This document shows positions 1 to 8,189 of a stretch of 37,888 nucleotides of DNA, piece by piece. The position numbers and the translations under genes were made by a program. The notes beneath the pieces are model-generated. The model was not told where the DNA came from. It worked only from the letters and a program-made list of their open reading frames with translations, and searched no databases. Position 1 is the stretch's first letter, and every line of letters begins with the position of its first letter. Source of the stretch: Oscillatoriales cyanobacterium (GTDB lineage Bacteria > Cyanobacteriota > Cyanobacteriia > Cyanobacteriales > Microcoleaceae); assembly GCA_004292745.1 (NCBI GenBank), contig RDXH01000012.1:1-37888 (forward strand), written 5' to 3'.

Positions 1-107
1 AGCGCCAAAAATCTGAGTCCCTAGGAGGTAAAAAAATCAAATTCATCCTGAAAGATGTCTGAACCTACCGGAGACTTAATTAGTAGATGCACCCTGATTA
101 ATTAACT

Positions 108-135
108 CCCGACCAAATTTGGCCGGGTTTTTTTT
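108..135 (+). terminator. Intrinsic terminator, first repeat copy
   Basis: The arms CCCGACCAAA and TTTGGCCGGG form a ten-position stem with one mismatch, followed by eight T residues at 128-135. It would end transcription entering from the left of the window on the plus strand. Confidence 0.75.
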
Positions 136-173
136 GTCGATGACAGCCACAGCGCCAAAAATCTGAGTCCCTA

Positions 174-307
174 GGGCGTGTTTTCTCTCCCCCGAGATCC
201 CCCCCAACCCCCCTTTTTAAGGGGGGAGAAAGAAGCTCAAAGTCCCCCTTCGATCGGGGGATGCGAGGGGGATCGGGATCTGATGGATCAGGCAAGAAAA
301 CACGCCC
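174..307. mobile_element. 134-bp MITE with TA duplication, IS630/Tc1-like
   Basis: The ends are perfect inverted repeats, GGGCGTGTTTTCT at 174-186 and AGAAAACACGCCC at 295-307. TA flanks both sides (172-173 and 308-309), within CTAG. The empty target, gtcccTAggagg, is present in the neighbouring repeat copy near base 17-28, so the insertion can be read directly. There is no transposase gene. Duplication of TA within CTAG is the known target habit of IS630-family transposases, so this is probably a non-autonomous relative. The interior is rich in C and G runs and resembles the repeat at 30540-30625. Confidence 0.85.
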
Positions 308-394
308 TAGGAGGTAAAAAAAATCAAATTCATCCTGAAAGAGGTCTGAACCTACCGGAGACTTAATTAGTAGATGCACCCTGATTAATTAACT

Positions 395-423
395 CCCGAC
401 CAAATTTGGCCGGGGTTTTTTTT
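395..423 (+). terminator. Intrinsic terminator, second repeat copy
   Basis: Same stem as at 108-135 (CCCGACCAAA/TTTGGCCGGG), followed by one extra G and eight T residues. It is the duplicated terminator of the second tandem unit and lies after the inserted MITE. Confidence 0.7.
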
Positions 424-550
424 GTCGATGACAGCCACAGCGCCAAACATCTGAGTCCCTAGGAGTTAGGAGTTGTCTCTTCCTTGATTGTTTTGAGGTA
501 AAATTACCGCAAAAACATCCTAAAATGATATTAAAAGCAATGGCGGTCAG

Positions 551-592
551 ATAACAAATAACCAATAACCAATAACCCATAACCAATAACCA
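551..592. repeat. Heptamer repeat array AATAACC
   Basis: Short array of AATAACC-like heptamers with minor variants, ending directly at the start codon at 593. It is the short tandemly repeated repeat type known from filamentous cyanobacteria. It occupies the place where the ribosome-binding site of the next gene would be. Confidence 0.85.
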
Positions 593-1054
593 ATGCAGTC
601 GATCGCACTTTCCCAGACTCACCTATTATCTATCCGCAGCCACGCCGAAAACACTTACCCTGAAGAGTGCTGCGGTTTGTTGTTAGGTACGATCGCGGAC
701 AATGTTAAAACCTTAGTAGAAGTTTGGCCAACCAAAAATGCCTGGAGTGCGGAAACTGAAGATAATTGCTCAGACTCAAAATTATTGACAAAAAAACGCA
801 GATATGCTATATCACCACAAGATATGCTGAAGGGAATGAAAGATGGGCGCGATCGCAATTTAGAAATTATCGGCATCTACCATTCTCACCCAGATGGTCA
901 GGCAGTACCATCAGAGTGCGATCGCACCCTCGCCTGGCCACAATACTCCTACATCATTGTGTCGGTTCCACAAGGCCGTTGTGAAGACGTCCGCAGTTGG
1001 ACTCTAGACAGAGAAAACAAATTCCAAGCCGAAGAAATCCTCACATTAGATTAA
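593..1054 (+). CDS. JAMM/MPN metallopeptidase (M67 family)
   Basis: A 153-residue zinc metallopeptidase of the Mov34/MPN/PAD-1 (JAMM) superfamily. The motif is complete: an acidic residue in the N-terminal EECCGLLLG segment, then HSHPDGQAVPSECD, which matches HxHPx7SxxD with two zinc-ligand histidines, the serine and the aspartate. Prokaryotic members cleave carrier or isopeptide bonds; the mycobacterial relative Mec+ releases cysteine from the sulfur-carrier protein CysO. The next gene, 86 bp downstream on the same strand, encodes a MoeB-rhodanese protein, which supports a role in processing a ThiS/MoaD-like sulfur carrier. No carrier gene is present in this window. The start codon touches a heptamer array and has no Shine-Dalgarno sequence. 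The family is secure; the substrate is inferred. Confidence 0.9.
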   Translation: MQSIALSQTHLLSIRSHAENTYPEECCGLLLGTIADNVKTLVEVWPTKNAWSAETEDNCSDSKLLTKKRRYAISPQDMLKGMKDGRDRNLEIIGIYHSHPDGQAVPSECDRTLAWPQYSYIIVSVPQGRCEDVRSWTLDRENKFQAEEILTLD

Positions 1055-1140
1055 GAAATAATTACTAAAAATCACAAACACGCAAAACTGCGAAAGATTT
1101 AGATAGGATATAATTCAAAATCGGCGCTACACAGAATATC

Positions 1141-2307
1141 ATGCTAAATCCTAATCTGGACGAGATCCAGCTCAACAAAGAAGAATACGAACGCTACTCT
1201 CGCCACCTAATCCTGCCAGAAGTTGGATTGGACGGGCAGAAGCGTCTCAAAGCGGCCAGCGTACTCTGTATCGGCACAGGAGGACTCGGTTCCCCACTGC
1301 TGCTGTATTTAGCAGCAGCGGGGATTGGCCGCATTGGCATTGTAGACTTTGATATTGTTGACACTTCCAACTTGCAGCGACAGGTAATTCACGGCACATC
1401 TTGGGTAGGAAAACCAAAGATTGAATCGGCTAAAAATCGGATTTTAGAAATCAATCCTTTGTGTCAAGTTGATTTGTACGAAACTCGCGTTAGTTCCGAA
1501 AATGCGATCGCCATTGCGACACCCTATGACATCATCATCGATGGTACAGACAACTTCCAGACTCGCTACTTGATGAACGACGTTTCCGTGCTATTAAATA
1601 AGCCCAACGTCTACGGTTCCATCTTCCGATTTGAAGGACAAGCAACAGTTTTCAACTACGAAGGTGGCCCGAATTACCGAGATTTGTACCCAGAACCCCC
1701 ACCGCCAGGGATGGTACCTTCCTGTGCAGAAGGTGGCGTTTTAGGCGTATTACCAGGAGTCATTGGCTGCATTCAAGCAACTGAAGCGATCAAAATTATC
1801 TTGGGTCAAGGCACTACTTTGAGTGGCAGACTGTTGCTGTACAATGCCTTAGACATGACATTCCGGCAGTTAAAACTGCGGCCAAATCCAGTGCGCCCAG
1901 TCATTGAAAAGTTAATCGATTACGAACAATTCTGCGGCATTCCTCAAGCCAAAGCAGAGGAAGCAAAAATACAAGTTGCTGAGATGACTGTCACGGAACT
2001 TAAGCAGTTAATCGATAGCGGTGCGAAGGATTTTCTGCTGCTAGATGTTCGGAATCCTAACGAGTATCAAATTGCTAAAATTCCTGGCTCAGTATTAGTA
2101 CCTTTACCGGATATTGAAAACGGCAATGGTGTTGAGAAAGTCAAGGAATTGTTGAATGGCCACCGATTAATTGCACATTGCAAAATGGGCGGGCGTTCTG
2201 CGAAGGCTTTGGGGATTTTGAACGAAGCTGGAATTGAGGGGATTAATGTTAAGGGCGGAATTACGGCTTGGAGTCAAGAAGTAGACCCCTCAGTGCCTCA
2301 ATATTAA
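1141..2307 (+). CDS. moeB: MoeB/MoeZ-type adenylyltransferase with rhodanese domain
   Basis: A 388-residue E1-like enzyme that adenylates the C-terminal glycine of a sulfur-carrier protein (MoaD, ThiS or CysO type) and can transfer sulfur to it. The N-terminal ThiF/MoeB domain has the nucleotide-binding GTGGLGSP (about 46-52), VDFDIVDTSNLQRQ, and SCAEGG with a conserved cysteine at about 195. The C-terminal rhodanese domain (about 282-385) carries the active-site loop HCKMGGRS with Cys347. The paired CxxC zinc ligands of E. coli MoeB are absent: the usual CYRC position reads NYRD. Full-length for MoeZ/MOCS3-like proteins. Its likely partner is the JAMM peptidase upstream. It may serve molybdopterin, thiamine or cysteine synthesis; which one cannot be settled from sequence. 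Confidence 0.93.
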   Translation: MLNPNLDEIQLNKEEYERYSRHLILPEVGLDGQKRLKAASVLCIGTGGLGSPLLLYLAAAGIGRIGIVDFDIVDTSNLQRQVIHGTSWVGKPKIESAKNRILEINPLCQVDLYETRVSSENAIAIATPYDIIIDGTDNFQTRYLMNDVSVLLNKPNVYGSIFRFEGQATVFNYEGGPNYRDLYPEPPPPGMVPSCAEGGVLGVLPGVIGCIQATEAIKIILGQGTTLSGRLLLYNALDMTFRQLKLRPNPVRPVIEKLIDYEQFCGIPQAKAEEAKIQVAEMTVTELKQLIDSGAKDFLLLDVRNPNEYQIAKIPGSVLVPLPDIENGNGVEKVKELLNGHRLIAHCKMGGRSAKALGILNEAGIEGINVKGGITAWSQEVDPSVPQY

Positions 2308-2320
2308 GTCAAATCAAATC

Positions 2321-2593
2321 CGTTTGCATCGGAATCAAATCTCTCCCCCTACTCTGCTTCCTCTGCGTACTCTGCGGTTAAATCATATCAATTCGGGTTG
2401 TATCGGAATGATTTAACCGCGAAGGCGCTAAGGACGCGAAGTTCGAGAAGAGAGAGTTTAATACAGGACGATGAAGAGAGGATTTTATATCATTCCGTTT
2501 GCATCGGAATCAAATCTCTCCCCGTACTCTGCTTCCTCTGCGTACTCTGCGGTTAAATCATATAAATTCTGGTTGTATCGGAATGATTTAACC
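2321..2593. repeat. Duplicated 98-bp intergenic repeat
   Basis: The gap between moeB and clpC holds two 98-bp direct copies, 2321-2418 and 2496-2593, differing at a few bases. Each contains the inverted pair GGTTAAATCAT and ATGATTTAACC. The segment between them, about 2413-2487, recurs in inverted orientation at 9886-9973. Related CTCTGTGTTCTCTGTGGTTAAATCATTCC-like sequence lies at 2594-2625 and 35262-35327. I see no gene in 2308-2743. Confidence 0.85.
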
Positions 2594-2669
2594 ACAGAGA
2601 ACACAGAGAACACAGAGAGAAATTAATAATTCCGATGCAACCGAAATTGAGATGAATTATCAAAAATAA

Positions 2670-2713
2670 TGCTGTGTCCCTACCCCATATCTCTATTGGG
2701 TAGGGACACAGCA
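2670..2713. terminator. Perfect 16-bp inverted repeat between convergent genes
   Basis: TGCTGTGTCCCTACCC and its exact complement flank a 12-base loop. It lies between the convergent 3' ends of moeB and clpC. There is no strong T tract on either side, so it may be a 3' stabilising hairpin, a weak bidirectional terminator, or a mobile palindromic repeat; CAGTGCTGTGTCC, a partial further copy of the arm, follows at once. Confidence 0.6.
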
Positions 2714-2743
2714 GTGCTGTGTCCTATATTACAGGACTCTCGA

Positions 2744-5209
2744 TTAAACGCTGAAAGCGAGTTCAGGTAATTTCGGTTCCGATGAGTCACCGGGTAACAC
2801 CTTCACTACACCGTTTTCATCTACATCTACGATCGCACTTTGGCCTTCTTTTAGCCTACCAGACAACATTTCCTCAGCCAGTACATCTTCCAGCAATCGC
2901 ATAATTGCCCGACGTAAAGGCCTCGCACCGTAACTGGGATTGTAGCCTTCTTTAACTAACAGTTCCTTGAATGCTTCTGTCACAGATAAGGTGATATCCT
3001 GTTCCGTTAAGCGGCTGAAAAGTTGCTGCAACATGATGTCAGCAATCTGCTTAATTTCTTGTGTGTTCAACTGGCGGAAGACGATAATTTCATCCAAGCG
3101 GTTGAGAAATTCTGGACGGAAAAACTGTTTGAGTTCCTCATTTACCAAATTCCGAACTCGGTTGTATTGACCATCGGCTGCATCTTCAGCAAAGTCAAAA
3201 CCGAGGCCACCGCCACCTTTTTCAATCACTTTAGAACCGATGTTTGATGTCATAATCAGCAGGGTATTCTTGAAGTCTACTGTCCGACCTTTGGCATCAG
3301 TCAGGCGGCCGTCTTCTAGGATTTGCAGCATCATGTTGAAGACATCTGGGTGCGCTTTTTCGATTTCGTCGAATAAGACTACTGTGTAAGGACGACGACG
3401 GACTGCTTCTGTGAGTTGGCCGCCTTCATCGTAGCCGACATAACCCGGAGGTGAACCGATCAGTTTGGAAACCGTGTGGCGTTCCATATACTCGGACATA
3501 TCTAACCGAATCATCGCTTCTTCGGAACCGAAGAAATAAGCTGCTAAAGCTTTTGTTAGTTCCGTTTTACCGACGCCTGTGGGGCCGGAAAAGATGAAAC
3601 TGGCGATCGGGCGATTTGGATTTTTCAACCCTACCCGCGCGCGACGGATGGCCTTAGAAACTGCCGTGACAGCTTCTTCTTGACCGATTAAACGCTGGTG
3701 CAAAGTGTCTTCCATGTGCAGCAGCAATTCCGATTCCGATTCTGTCAGTTTGCTGACCGGTACTCCCGTCCAATTCGCCACGATGTGGGCGATGTCTTCT
3801 TCGGTGACGATGGGAGAGATTCTGATTTGGCTTTTGTTGATTGTAGCTTCGGCGATTTCGGCTTCGATTGCTAATTCACGATCGCGCAATTTGCTGGCTT
3901 TCTCGAAGTCTTGTTCCCGAACAGCGATATCCTTCTCTTTGCTGACAGCCGGCAGTTGTTTTTTGAGCTCTTTGACTTCTGGCGGAGTTTGGGAATTCAG
4001 CACATGGACGCGGGAACCTGCTTCGTCAATTAAGTCGATCGCCTTGTCTGGCAAAAATCGATCGTTAATGTATCTGTCTGACAGTGTAGCCGCTGCTTCT
4101 AAGGCTGCATCGGAAATTGTCAATTTGTGATGTTGTTCGTAAGCCGATCGCAAACCATACAATATTTCGATCGTTTCAGCCACACTCGGTTCGCCAACTT
4201 TTATCGGTTGGAAACGCCGTTCTAGGGCTGCATCGCGTTCGATATACTTCCGATATTCATCCAGCGTAGTTGCTCCAACACACTGCAATTCCCCTCTAGC
4301 TAATGCTGGTTTGAGCATATTGGAGGCATCCATACTGCCTTGAATTGCCCCTGCACCCACTAAGGTATGAATTTCATCTATTACCAAAATGATGTTGCCA
4401 GCGGCGCGAATTTCCGCCATGATTTTTGTCAGGCGTTCTTCAAATTCGCCACGGAATTTTGTCCCTGCAATCAGCGAACCCATATCGAGGCTGATTACTT
4501 GTTTGTCTTCCAAAATTTCCGGGACGTTTCTGTTGACAATCCGCTGGGCGAGTCCTTCGGCGAGGGCTGTTTTGCCTACTCCCGGTTCGCCGACTAGCAC
4601 GGGGTTATTCTTCGTGCGGCGGCCTAGCACTTGAATCACGCGCTCGATTTCGTTTTCGCGACCCACGACTGGATCGAGTTTACCTTCGGCGGCTAACTTG
4701 GTGAGGTTTGTGCCGAATTCTTCTAGAGTCGGGATTTTGCGATCGGTATTTTGACGACCTCCCGATACCGCAGCCACTTCTCCTACGGCACGAATTACCT
4801 GGGTGCGGACTCTGGCGCGATCGATCCCCAAGTTTTGCAGCACTTTGGCCGCGACACCTTCATCGTCTTGGATCAGTCCCAGTAAAATATGTTCGGTGCC
4901 GATGTAATTGTGCCCTAGCTGCCGCGCTTCATTCAGCGCTGTCTCAAAAATCCGCTTCACGCGAGGTGTAAACGGAATTTCAGGCGGTAGGAAGCCGGAA
5001 CCTCTGCCGATGATATTTTCGATTTCATTGCGCGCCTCTTTCAAGTTGAGGCCCATGTCTAGTAATACTTTTGCAGCGATGCCAGTGCCTTCGCCCACGA
5101 GTCCCAGGAGGATTTGCTCAGTACCCACAAAATTGTGACCCAGGCGGCGCGCTTCCTCTTGGGCTAGCATTATTGCTTTAATGGCTTGTTCTGTAAAGCG
5201 TTCAAACAT
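2744..5209 (-). CDS. clpC: ClpC AAA+ unfoldase of the Clp protease
   Basis: An 821-residue Hsp100 ATPase that unfolds substrates and feeds them to ClpP/ClpR; essential in cyanobacteria studied so far and related to the chloroplast stromal ClpC. Two Clp-N repeats lie at about 1-145. The first AAA+ module has Walker A GEPGVGKT at 207-214 and Walker B VIDEIH. A UVR-type middle domain ([15 protein letters not shown]) distinguishes ClpC from ClpB. The second module has GPTGVGKT and [22 protein letters not shown], in the position of the ClpP-docking loop, follows. Length is normal. It starts at an ATG and reads as a single gene, with 350 bp before the next gene upstream. Confidence 0.98.
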   Translation of the reverse strand: MFERFTEQAIKAIMLAQEEARRLGHNFVGTEQILLGLVGEGTGIAAKVLLDMGLNLKEARNEIENIIGRGSGFLPPEIPFTPRVKRIFETALNEARQLGHNYIGTEHILLGLIQDDEGVAAKVLQNLGIDRARVRTQVIRAVGEVAAVSGGRQNTDRKIPTLEEFGTNLTKLAAEGKLDPVVGRENEIERVIQVLGRRTKNNPVLVGEPGVGKTALAEGLAQRIVNRNVPEILEDKQVISLDMGSLIAGTKFRGEFEERLTKIMAEIRAAGNIILVIDEIHTLVGAGAIQGSMDASNMLKPALARGELQCVGATTLDEYRKYIERDAALERRFQPIKVGEPSVAETIEILYGLRSAYEQHHKLTISDAALEAAATLSDRYINDRFLPDKAIDLIDEAGSRVHVLNSQTPPEVKELKKQLPAVSKEKDIAVREQDFEKASKLRDRELAIEAEIAEATINKSQIRISPIVTEEDIAHIVANWTGVPVSKLTESESELLLHMEDTLHQRLIGQEEAVTAVSKAIRRARVGLKNPNRPIASFIFSGPTGVGKTELTKALAAYFFGSEEAMIRLDMSEYMERHTVSKLIGSPPGYVGYDEGGQLTEAVRRRPYTVVLFDEIEKAHPDVFNMMLQILEDGRLTDAKGRTVDFKNTLLIMTSNIGSKVIEKGGGGLGFDFAEDAADGQYNRVRNLVNEELKQFFRPEFLNRLDEIIVFRQLNTQEIKQIADIMLQQLFSRLTEQDITLSVTEAFKELLVKEGYNPSYGARPLRRAIMRLLEDVLAEEMLSGRLKEGQSAIVDVDENGVVKVLPGDSSEPKLPELAFSV

Positions 5210-5559
5210 ATTTTCCTATCCTACTAACTTGGCGAGGGCTGTATCGCTGCTGGTGAGGAGCGATTTTGAGTAATACACAAATTATATATGTAAATTTTTG
5301 TGTATTTACTTCAATATAATGTATCGCTGCTGAGGATGTGCCGACAGTGGGGAGAGCCGAATAGTAGGGGGGTGGTTGCCGTCCGCTACTTAGTTGGGAT
5401 ATTAATGAGAAGGAATCTCAGAATAATTACATAATTACCAATATTCTATATCGGAATCATGTAGGTGTCACCAGCTCGACATATCAACGTTTTCCTGGTT
5501 TTCACCTAACCATACCATGATTGCCATGTCAAGTATAAATCTCTAATCCACTGAATTAT
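5210..5559. promoter_or_regulatory. Upstream region of clpC with an inverted repeat
   Basis: No gene is visible here. It holds the probable clpC promoter (minus strand). AATACACAAA and TTTGTGTATT form an AT-rich inverted repeat at 5272-5306. The sequence TGTATCGCTGCTG occurs twice, at about 5240-5252 and 5321-5333, on either side of it. The arrangement could bind a regulator, but no known operator is recognised. Confidence 0.4.
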
Positions 5560-5571
5560 TTGGAAAAGCCC

Positions 5572-6036
5572 ATGCCCTTTCGCTCGCAATACCAAATCCA
5601 TTCTACTTTGTACGAAGGTATAGAAACCATTATTTACCGAGGAAATATTCCTCACCAGCAGCAAACAACCATACTCAAGATCCTGAAAGGGGAATATCCT
5701 ACCCTCGATGCCATTACTCGCATCAAGCATGAGTACCGGATTCGGGAAAACTTAGACCATCCTAGTCTAGTGAAAGTCCTTACTCTGAAAAGTTACAACA
5801 ACCGCTTGGGTTTGCTTTTAGAAGATTTTGGTGGCGAATCAGTCGATCGACTAATGTCGAGACAAAAGCTCGAAATCATTACTTGTTTGAAGATTGCGAT
5901 CGCGATCGCCAACAGCTTACAATACCTGCATCTTCAAAATATTATTCATATTGTGCTAGATCGGCACGGAGGAAAGTTGATTTGTGACTCTGCACCGGGA
6001 GAGGGAGCAGAGTTTAAAATTGTGCTTCCCTATTGA
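5572..6036 (+). pseudogene. Remnant of a Ser/Thr kinase-histidine kinase hybrid
   Basis: The first ~120 residues resemble the N-lobe of the kinase domain that opens the very large cyanobacterial hybrid proteins (kinase, AAA ATPase, GAF, histidine kinase; usually well over 1,500 residues). The match runs to NSLQYLHLQNIIH, where the catalytic loop HRD should follow. The sequence then continues directly with IVLDRHGGKLICDSAPGEGA, the last segment of a HATPase domain, and stops. The join is in frame, so the gene appears to have lost its whole centre in one deletion. No catalytic loop, ATPase or phospho-acceptor histidine remains. A TTG at 5560 is an alternative start. The short product is probably nonfunctional, though it is still readable. 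Confidence 0.75.
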
Positions 6037-6040
6037 TGAA

Positions 6041-6607
6041 TTAGAACCACACTGAAAGCAATTGTTCAATTATTTTCATAAATCCGATCGCAATTTGAAT
6101 TAAGGGCCAACCCACGAAACAAATTAACACCGCCCAGCGAGTTTGAATATCCAACCCTTGGCGAACTCCCACAATTACCGCTAGCAAACTCCAGACAGCT
6201 AATATACGCTCTATTCCTTCTCCCAACAAAGGAATTAGCGTTAAAAAATTCAGCACTTGGGGGGCGTAGGCAAATCCGATGGGAATTAGTAATTCCCCAT
6301 AATTTACGTGACCTGGTTTTAGCCAATCCCCGATTTTAGAGATAGTAAAAGTCCAAAAATAATAACCTCCCACCACTGCCAAGCCATCTATCAAAAGAGC
6401 TAAAAATAGAACCTGGGCTTCGGTTCGATTGATTAACAAAATGATTGCATTGCCCAGCACCTTAGACACGGCTGCTAAAATTACAATTGTTAATGCTATG
6501 CGCTTAGTTTTGGGAGTGTATGAAGTGTTTTCGTAAAAATTGCTGTTTAAAGAAAGGGCATTCCACAGCGTTACCCCTAAACCCGCAATTGAATCTTTTC
6601 CCCTCAC
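6041..6607 (-). CDS. Yip1-domain-like integral membrane protein
   Basis: 188 residues with about five hydrophobic segments, including ALTIVILAAVSKVLGNAIILL, VLFLALLIDGLAVVGGYYFW, PIGFAYAPQVLNFL and WPLIQIAIGF. The layout and the central FAYAPQ region resemble the Yip1/YIPF domain family common in bacteria. Function is unknown; a cytoplasmic-membrane location is inferred. The start is GTG at 6605-6607; the first internal ATG is too far downstream. The stop lies 4 bp from that of the convergent kinase remnant. Confidence 0.65.
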   Translation of the reverse strand: MRGKDSIAGLGVTLWNALSLNSNFYENTSYTPKTKRIALTIVILAAVSKVLGNAIILLINRTEAQVLFLALLIDGLAVVGGYYFWTFTISKIGDWLKPGHVNYGELLIPIGFAYAPQVLNFLTLIPLLGEGIERILAVWSLLAVIVGVRQGLDIQTRWAVLICFVGWPLIQIAIGFMKIIEQLLSVWF

Positions 6608-6729
6608 TTTTGATTACTGCTCCAGAAGATAGTTGACAATTTCTACATAATCGGGTCTAATACAGAAAAATACATCAAGTATTGTTCCCAAATTAGAAAA
6701 CTTATTGGTATTTTACCAAATTTTATTAA

Positions 6730-7743
6730 ATGTTGAAGTTGATTTTACAGATACTTGTCTGGCTGCGTGGGGGAAGTTTAAATTTGTTGCTCGTCGCAGG
6801 TACAATACTCATAGTCTGGGGTATTGTTTCGCCAGTGGGTACTATTATCTGGTGGCTTGGTCAAAATGCCGAGAGTTTGGGTTTAAAGAAAGCTCCGCCG
6901 GAACTATTGCCTTCTAACAATATTAATATCGACCCAAGTAAGTCTTCGCCTCTCAATTGTTATATTGTTTTTTTGCCAGGAGTAGGCGATTTTTCGGGGG
7001 ACGAATTAACCCGTGGGGAAGCATTTTTTCTCAAGAGTTTAGTTAAAAGTCATCCGCAGTGTGTAGCTGTGGGTGATATTTTTCCTTACTCAGCTTCTAA
7101 CAAAAGTTTAGGAGGAGAAAGGCTGTTAGCACCTTTTTGGCGGTTTGCAGAACACGCAAAAAGTGGGCCGATTGCGGGGGATATATTCATCAAAATTCGC
7201 AATCTTTGGCGGTTTGCAATTTCTTTAGATTATCGCTACGGTCAGGCTTATAATCAGGGAATTGCCAATGTAATTATTGAGCGGATGAATGCTAAATATC
7301 CGATTTCACAGGCTCCTGAAAAACCTTTGAAAATTATTTTAATTGGAACTAGCGGTGGGGCACAAGTTGCTCTGGGTGCTACTCACTATCTTAAACAATG
7401 GCTGAAGGGAGAAATTACTGTTGTTTCGGTTGGCGGTGTGTTTTCGGGAGAAAATGGTTTTGCAGATGCCGATCGCATTTTTCATTTTCGCGGTTCTCGC
7501 GACTCAATTGAGGATATTGGTGGTATAGTTTTTCCCAGTCGCTGGTACTGGTTTGTGGGTTCACCATTCAATCAAGCTCGTTTAGAAAATCGCTATGCAG
7601 AAGGTTTGAGTGGTCCTCATAAGCATGATGGTGATGATGGATATTTTGGAGAAAATCGGGTGGCTGGTGAGGAAACATATGTAGATATAACGCTGGAAAA
7701 GGTTAATCAGTTGCCTATCTGGCCATCCGATATTAAATTTTAG
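6730..7743 (+). CDS. Membrane-anchored alpha/beta-hydrolase-like protein
   Basis: 337 residues. One or two hydrophobic segments at about 18-43 (LNLLLVAGTILIVWGIVSPV...) suggest an N-terminal anchor. The soluble part contains KIILIGTSGGAQVALGA, a GxSxG-like nucleophile elbow with Ser208, preceded by a hydrophobic strand as in alpha/beta hydrolases. VFLPGVGDFSGDE at about 80-92 could be the first strand and oxyanion loop. The histidine-rich GPHKHDGDDGYF near the C-terminus may supply the acid and histidine of a triad. I do not recognise a named family, and the substrate is unknown. The next reading frame, a CheB fragment, is not a functional partner. Confidence 0.7.
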   Translation: MLKLILQILVWLRGGSLNLLLVAGTILIVWGIVSPVGTIIWWLGQNAESLGLKKAPPELLPSNNINIDPSKSSPLNCYIVFLPGVGDFSGDELTRGEAFFLKSLVKSHPQCVAVGDIFPYSASNKSLGGERLLAPFWRFAEHAKSGPIAGDIFIKIRNLWRFAISLDYRYGQAYNQGIANVIIERMNAKYPISQAPEKPLKIILIGTSGGAQVALGATHYLKQWLKGEITVVSVGGVFSGENGFADADRIFHFRGSRDSIEDIGGIVFPSRWYWFVGSPFNQARLENRYAEGLSGPHKHDGDDGYFGENRVAGEETYVDITLEKVNQLPIWPSDIKF

Positions 7744-7764
7744 ATTTTAAATTTAAAAATTAAG

Positions 7765-8145
7765 ATGTTGTTAGAAAGACATGGTTTTGAAGTGCAAATT
7801 CGGACTAATCAAGCTCCTGCAGAAAATTCTTGTCGCACTCCGGTGGATGTGTTGTTTCGATCGACTGCTAAAATTTATGGTGCGGGGGTTTTAGCTGTAG
7901 TGCTGACGGGGATGGGACAAGATGGACTTCACGGCTGCGAGGGTATTCGGGAGGTTGGGGGTCAAATTTTAGTTCAGGATCGGGCTAGTAGCGTAGTTTG
8001 GGGTATGCCGGGAAGTGTGGCTAATTCTGGTTTAGCCGATCGAGTGTTATCCTTGGAAGCAATGGCTTGCGAAATTATCGATCGAGTAAAAAATCACCAA
8101 TCACCAATAACCAATCACCAATCACCAATTACCAATAACCAATAA
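7765..8145 (+). pseudogene. C-terminal fragment of CheB methylesterase
   Basis: About 105 residues match the end of CheB, the chemotaxis receptor methylesterase: [32 protein letters not shown] and [20 protein letters not shown]. The receiver domain, the linker and the part of the catalytic domain with the active-site serine and histidine are missing; only the aspartate region (GMGQDG) remains. A CheB is normally about 350 residues. The last ~18 residues ([17 protein letters not shown]) are encoded by the heptamer array at 8092-8182, so the original C-terminus has also been lost or overrun. It is not expected to be active. No other chemotaxis gene is nearby. Confidence 0.8.
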
Positions 8146-8182
8146 CCAATAACCAATTACCAATTACCAATTACCAATTACC
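8092..8182. repeat. Thirteen-copy heptamer array AAT(C/A/T)ACC
   Basis: Thirteen uninterrupted 7-bp units, each AATCACC, AATAACC or AATTACC. The array codes for the tail of the CheB fragment at its left and ends 7 bp before the start codon of the glycosyltransferase-like gene at its right, so it replaces that gene's Shine-Dalgarno region. It is a cyanobacterial short tandemly repeated repeat. Confidence 0.95.
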
Positions 8183-8189
8183 AATCAGA

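Larger units (their letters stand above)
1..470. repeat. Tandem ~150-bp repeat carrying a terminator
   Basis: Bases 1-150 recur almost exactly from 151 onward. The second copy is interrupted at 172-309 by a small element and resumes at 310, and a third partial copy starts near 451 (agcgccaaa.atctgagtccctagga). Differences between copies are a few single bases. Each full unit contains a GGAGG stretch followed by A-rich sequence, and ends with an intrinsic terminator. No convincing reading frame lies inside. The window begins inside the array, so more units may lie upstream. It could be a duplicated gene 3' end or a duplicated small-RNA gene. Confidence 0.85.

Noticed and set aside
98-379. Open frames in the repeat region on both strands
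   Set aside because: They run through the tandem repeat and MITE, contain low-complexity translated repeats, and have no start signals.
3705-4130. Long frame opposite clpC on the plus strand
   Set aside because: It is the antisense of a highly conserved gene, with serine-rich composition typical of a shadow frame.
8092-8182. Repeated units suggesting a CRISPR array
   Set aside because: The units are contiguous heptamers without spacers, and there are no cas genes.
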